Source: a bacterium (GTDB lineage Bacteria; Patescibacteriota; Minisyncoccia; Moranbacterales; UBA2206). Taken from it: DNA of 7,692 bases. A program made the position numbers and the translations under genes. How positions within the stretch are numbered: position 1 is the stretch's first letter; each line of letters begins with the position of its first letter. The stretch covers positions 1 through 7,692 of the forward strand of contig JAJYJP010000041.1 of assembly GCA_021789395.1 (NCBI GenBank), written 5' to 3'. Positions 6,048-7,692 of the stretch are shown here, piece after piece. The notes beneath the pieces were generated by a model. That model worked only from the letters and a program-made list of their open reading frames with translations. It was not told the origin of the DNA and did not search any database.

Positions 6048-7601
6048 TCAAAATAGCGGATCAATCATCACACCCGGCTTTTCTTTCTCGATCACTTTCA
6101 AAATGGTCGGCGTGATATTGCCTAAAACTCCTCCGCCTTGCAATTTTATCCCCTTGAATTTATCGCTCACCAACAGGAACGGCACGGGATTTTTCGTATG
6201 AAAAGTGTTGGGCTGGTCGGAATTGGCGTCCCACATATCATCGGCATTGCCATGGTCGGCCGTGATGATCAGATTGCCGTTTCTTTTTAAAACTTCCTTC
6301 GCCAAAATCTCAATTTGTTCATCTACCGTTTCGACCGCTTTGATCGTCGCTTTCAGATCGCCCGTGTGGCCGACCATGTCGGCGTTGGCATAATTGATCG
6401 CGATGAAATCGTACGCGTCTTTTCGAAGCGAATCCAAAACCTTCTCCGTAATGAGACGAGCCGACATTTCCGGAATTTGCGCGTACGAATCGACCGTCGG
6501 CGACGGAATCATGATCCTTTCCTCGTCATCGACCGGATCGGCATAACCGCCGTTCAAAAAATATGTGATATGGGCGAATTTTTCCGACTCGGCAATATAT
6601 AATTGTCGCAAGCCGCTTCCCAAAACCATCGGCAGCGTGGATGAAACTATTACTTCCGGATAAGCTTTATGTTCATCAAGATTGGGACCGAAATCCGTCA
6701 TCGCCACAAAATACAGATTCTTAATCTTATCGATCACCGGCATGTTGTCCCGGATGATACTTTCTTTATTGATTGCGACAAACAATTTGCTCATCTGACG
6801 CGCCCGATCGGACCGCAAATTGAAAAAGATCAGCGAATCGTTTTCTTCCACTTTCGCGACCGGTCGATTATTTTCCACAATGACAGTCGGCAAAAGATAT
6901 TCGTCGGTCAATCCGGCTTTGTACGCGTTCTCGATCGCCTCTTCCGCTGAACCGACCTGTCCGCCGCGTGCAAAAACAATCGCGTCATATGCTTTGGTGA
7001 TGCGCAACCAATTTTTAGCCCGATCCATCGCGTAAAATCTTCCGGACAGCGTTGCGATTTTTCCAATGCCCTCTTCCTGCATAATCTGACGAAAATGCTT
7101 GAGATGAGTGAGCGCGCTTTTCGGATAGGAATCACGCCCGTCCGTAAACAGGTGACAGTAAACTTCTTTAATGCCGTCTTTCTTGGCCAATTTCAAAATC
7201 GCCCGAAAATGTTCCGGATCACTGTGCGGACTGTCCGAATCGCCCATCAGCCCCATCACGTGGAAATTGCCGCCCGATCTTTTGGCATGCACGATCGCGC
7301 CGACCATTGCCGGATTAGTAAAAAAACTGCCATCTTTGATGCTTTCGGAAATATATTTCGAGTCTTGAGCGATGATTCTTCCGGCGCCAATGTTCATATG
7401 ACCCGATTCCGATCCGCTCATCTTATGATCTTCCAAACCGACGTCCTCACCGGTCGCTCCCAAAGTGGTTGAAGAGTAAATTTCATATAAACGATCTAAA
7501 GCCGGTTTCTTGGCCAGCGTGATCGCATTGCCTTGAGACGGCGGAGCGATGCCCCAACCGTCCATGATTACCAGAAGCGTAGGTGCTTTTATTTTAGACA
7601 T
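6048..7601 (-). CDS. gpmI: 2,3-bisphosphoglycerate-independent phosphoglycerate mutase (iPGM)
   Basis: Interconverts 3- and 2-phosphoglycerate in the cytoplasm through a phosphoserine intermediate, with two divalent metal ions (usually Mn2+). At 517 residues it is full length for the alkaline-phosphatase-superfamily enzyme. Key residues are visible: Asp14 in MDGWG; catalytic Ser64 in SGSESGHMNIGAGR; the transferase-domain TDGRD (153-157), GRFYAMDR (187-194) and FNLRSDRARQ (260-269); Lys341 in EKFAHITYF; the metal ligands Asp408 and His412 in ANADMVGHTG; Asp449 and His450 in ADHGNAD; and His468 in FHTKNPVPF. It starts 13 bp after the enolase stop, so the two adjacent glycolytic steps form one operon, but the leader is AT-rich with no Shine-Dalgarno. 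It ends in TGA, showing that TGA is a stop in this organism. The substrate-binding segment GDSDSPHSD (120-128) differs from the usual GGVHSH form. Confidence 0.97.
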   Translation of the reverse strand: MSKIKAPTLLVIMDGWGIAPPSQGNAITLAKKPALDRLYEIYSSTTLGATGEDVGLEDHKMSGSESGHMNIGAGRIIAQDSKYISESIKDGSFFTNPAMVGAIVHAKRSGGNFHVMGLMGDSDSPHSDPEHFRAILKLAKKDGIKEVYCHLFTDGRDSYPKSALTHLKHFRQIMQEEGIGKIATLSGRFYAMDRAKNWLRITKAYDAIVFARGGQVGSAEEAIENAYKAGLTDEYLLPTVIVENNRPVAKVEENDSLIFFNLRSDRARQMSKLFVAINKESIIRDNMPVIDKIKNLYFVAMTDFGPNLDEHKAYPEVIVSSTLPMVLGSGLRQLYIAESEKFAHITYFLNGGYADPVDDEERIMIPSPTVDSYAQIPEMSARLITEKVLDSLRKDAYDFIAINYANADMVGHTGDLKATIKAVETVDEQIEILAKEVLKRNGNLIITADHGNADDMWDANSDQPNTFHTKNPVPFLLVSDKFKGIKLQGGGVLGNITPTILKVIEKEKPGVMIDPLF

Positions 7602-7614
7602 ACAATTCTAAATT

Positions 7615-7692
7615 TTAAATTTCCTCTTCAATCCTTAATAATCGATTATATTTGCAGATCCTTTCGCCGCGCGAAAGCGAACCGGATTTGAT
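7615..7692 (-). CDS. eno: Enolase, C-terminal 25 residues (5' part outside window)
   Basis: The minus strand from the window edge reads IKSGSLSRGERICKYNRLLR followed by IEEEI and a TAA at 7615-7617. This matches the highly conserved enolase C-terminus (the IK.GS.SR.ER..KYN.LLRIEEE pattern). Enolase dehydrates 2-phosphoglycerate to phosphoenolpyruvate, the step right after GpmI, whose gene begins 13 bp downstream. The start, the catalytic residues and most of the protein lie beyond the window. The short fragment limits confidence slightly, but motif and gene order agree. Confidence 0.9.
   Translation of the reverse strand: MKSGSLSRGERICKYNRLLRIEEEI

Noticed and set aside
1..7692. Alternative genetic code (TGA as glycine, as in Gracilibacteria/Absconditabacteria)
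   Set aside because: gpmI ends correctly at TGA after the normal C-terminus, and all the longer genes read through without in-frame TGA.

Overview
The window suggests a small fermentative bacterium, most likely of the Candidate Phyla Radiation (Patescibacteria). This is inference. It rests on a fused ADP-forming acetate--CoA ligase, a type IV pilin-like protein, a secreted beta-helix protein with DUF5648-like repeats, very short AT-rich leaders mostly without Shine-Dalgarno sequences, and a standard genetic code (gpmI ends in TGA). No 16S rRNA or other phylogenetic marker is present, so the lineage is not proven.

Every gene I can support lies on the minus strand, so transcription runs from high to low coordinates. 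In that order they are: the last 25 codons of enolase (eno, 7692-7615); 2,3-bisphosphoglycerate-independent phosphoglycerate mutase (gpmI, 7601-6048); a 698-residue secreted beta-helix protein with three C-terminal 52-residue repeats (5972-3876); a 73-residue single-pass membrane protein (3844-3623); a type IV pilin-like protein (3663-3022); a PfkB-family sugar or nucleoside kinase (2921-1929); and an ADP-forming acetate--CoA ligase (from 1923, running off the left edge).

Functionally there are two layers. The outer genes belong to central energy metabolism: enolase and GpmI catalyse adjacent steps of lower glycolysis, PfkB phosphorylates a sugar-like substrate, and the ligase makes ATP while releasing acetate from acetyl-CoA. 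Between them sits a three-gene envelope group made up of the secreted beta-helix protein, the small membrane protein and the pilin. The beta-helix gene and pfkB each have a plausible promoter of their own. pfkB and the ligase gene are 5 bp apart and are probably co-transcribed. The small membrane gene and the pilin overlap.

No gene-free stretch exceeds about 100 bp. I see no tRNA, rRNA, CRISPR array, insertion sequence or convincing intrinsic terminator. The most notable items are the envelope group embedded in glycolytic genes, the repeat architecture of the beta-helix protein, the unrecognised membrane protein overlapping the pilin, and the unresolved substrate of the kinase coupled to the acetate--CoA ligase.
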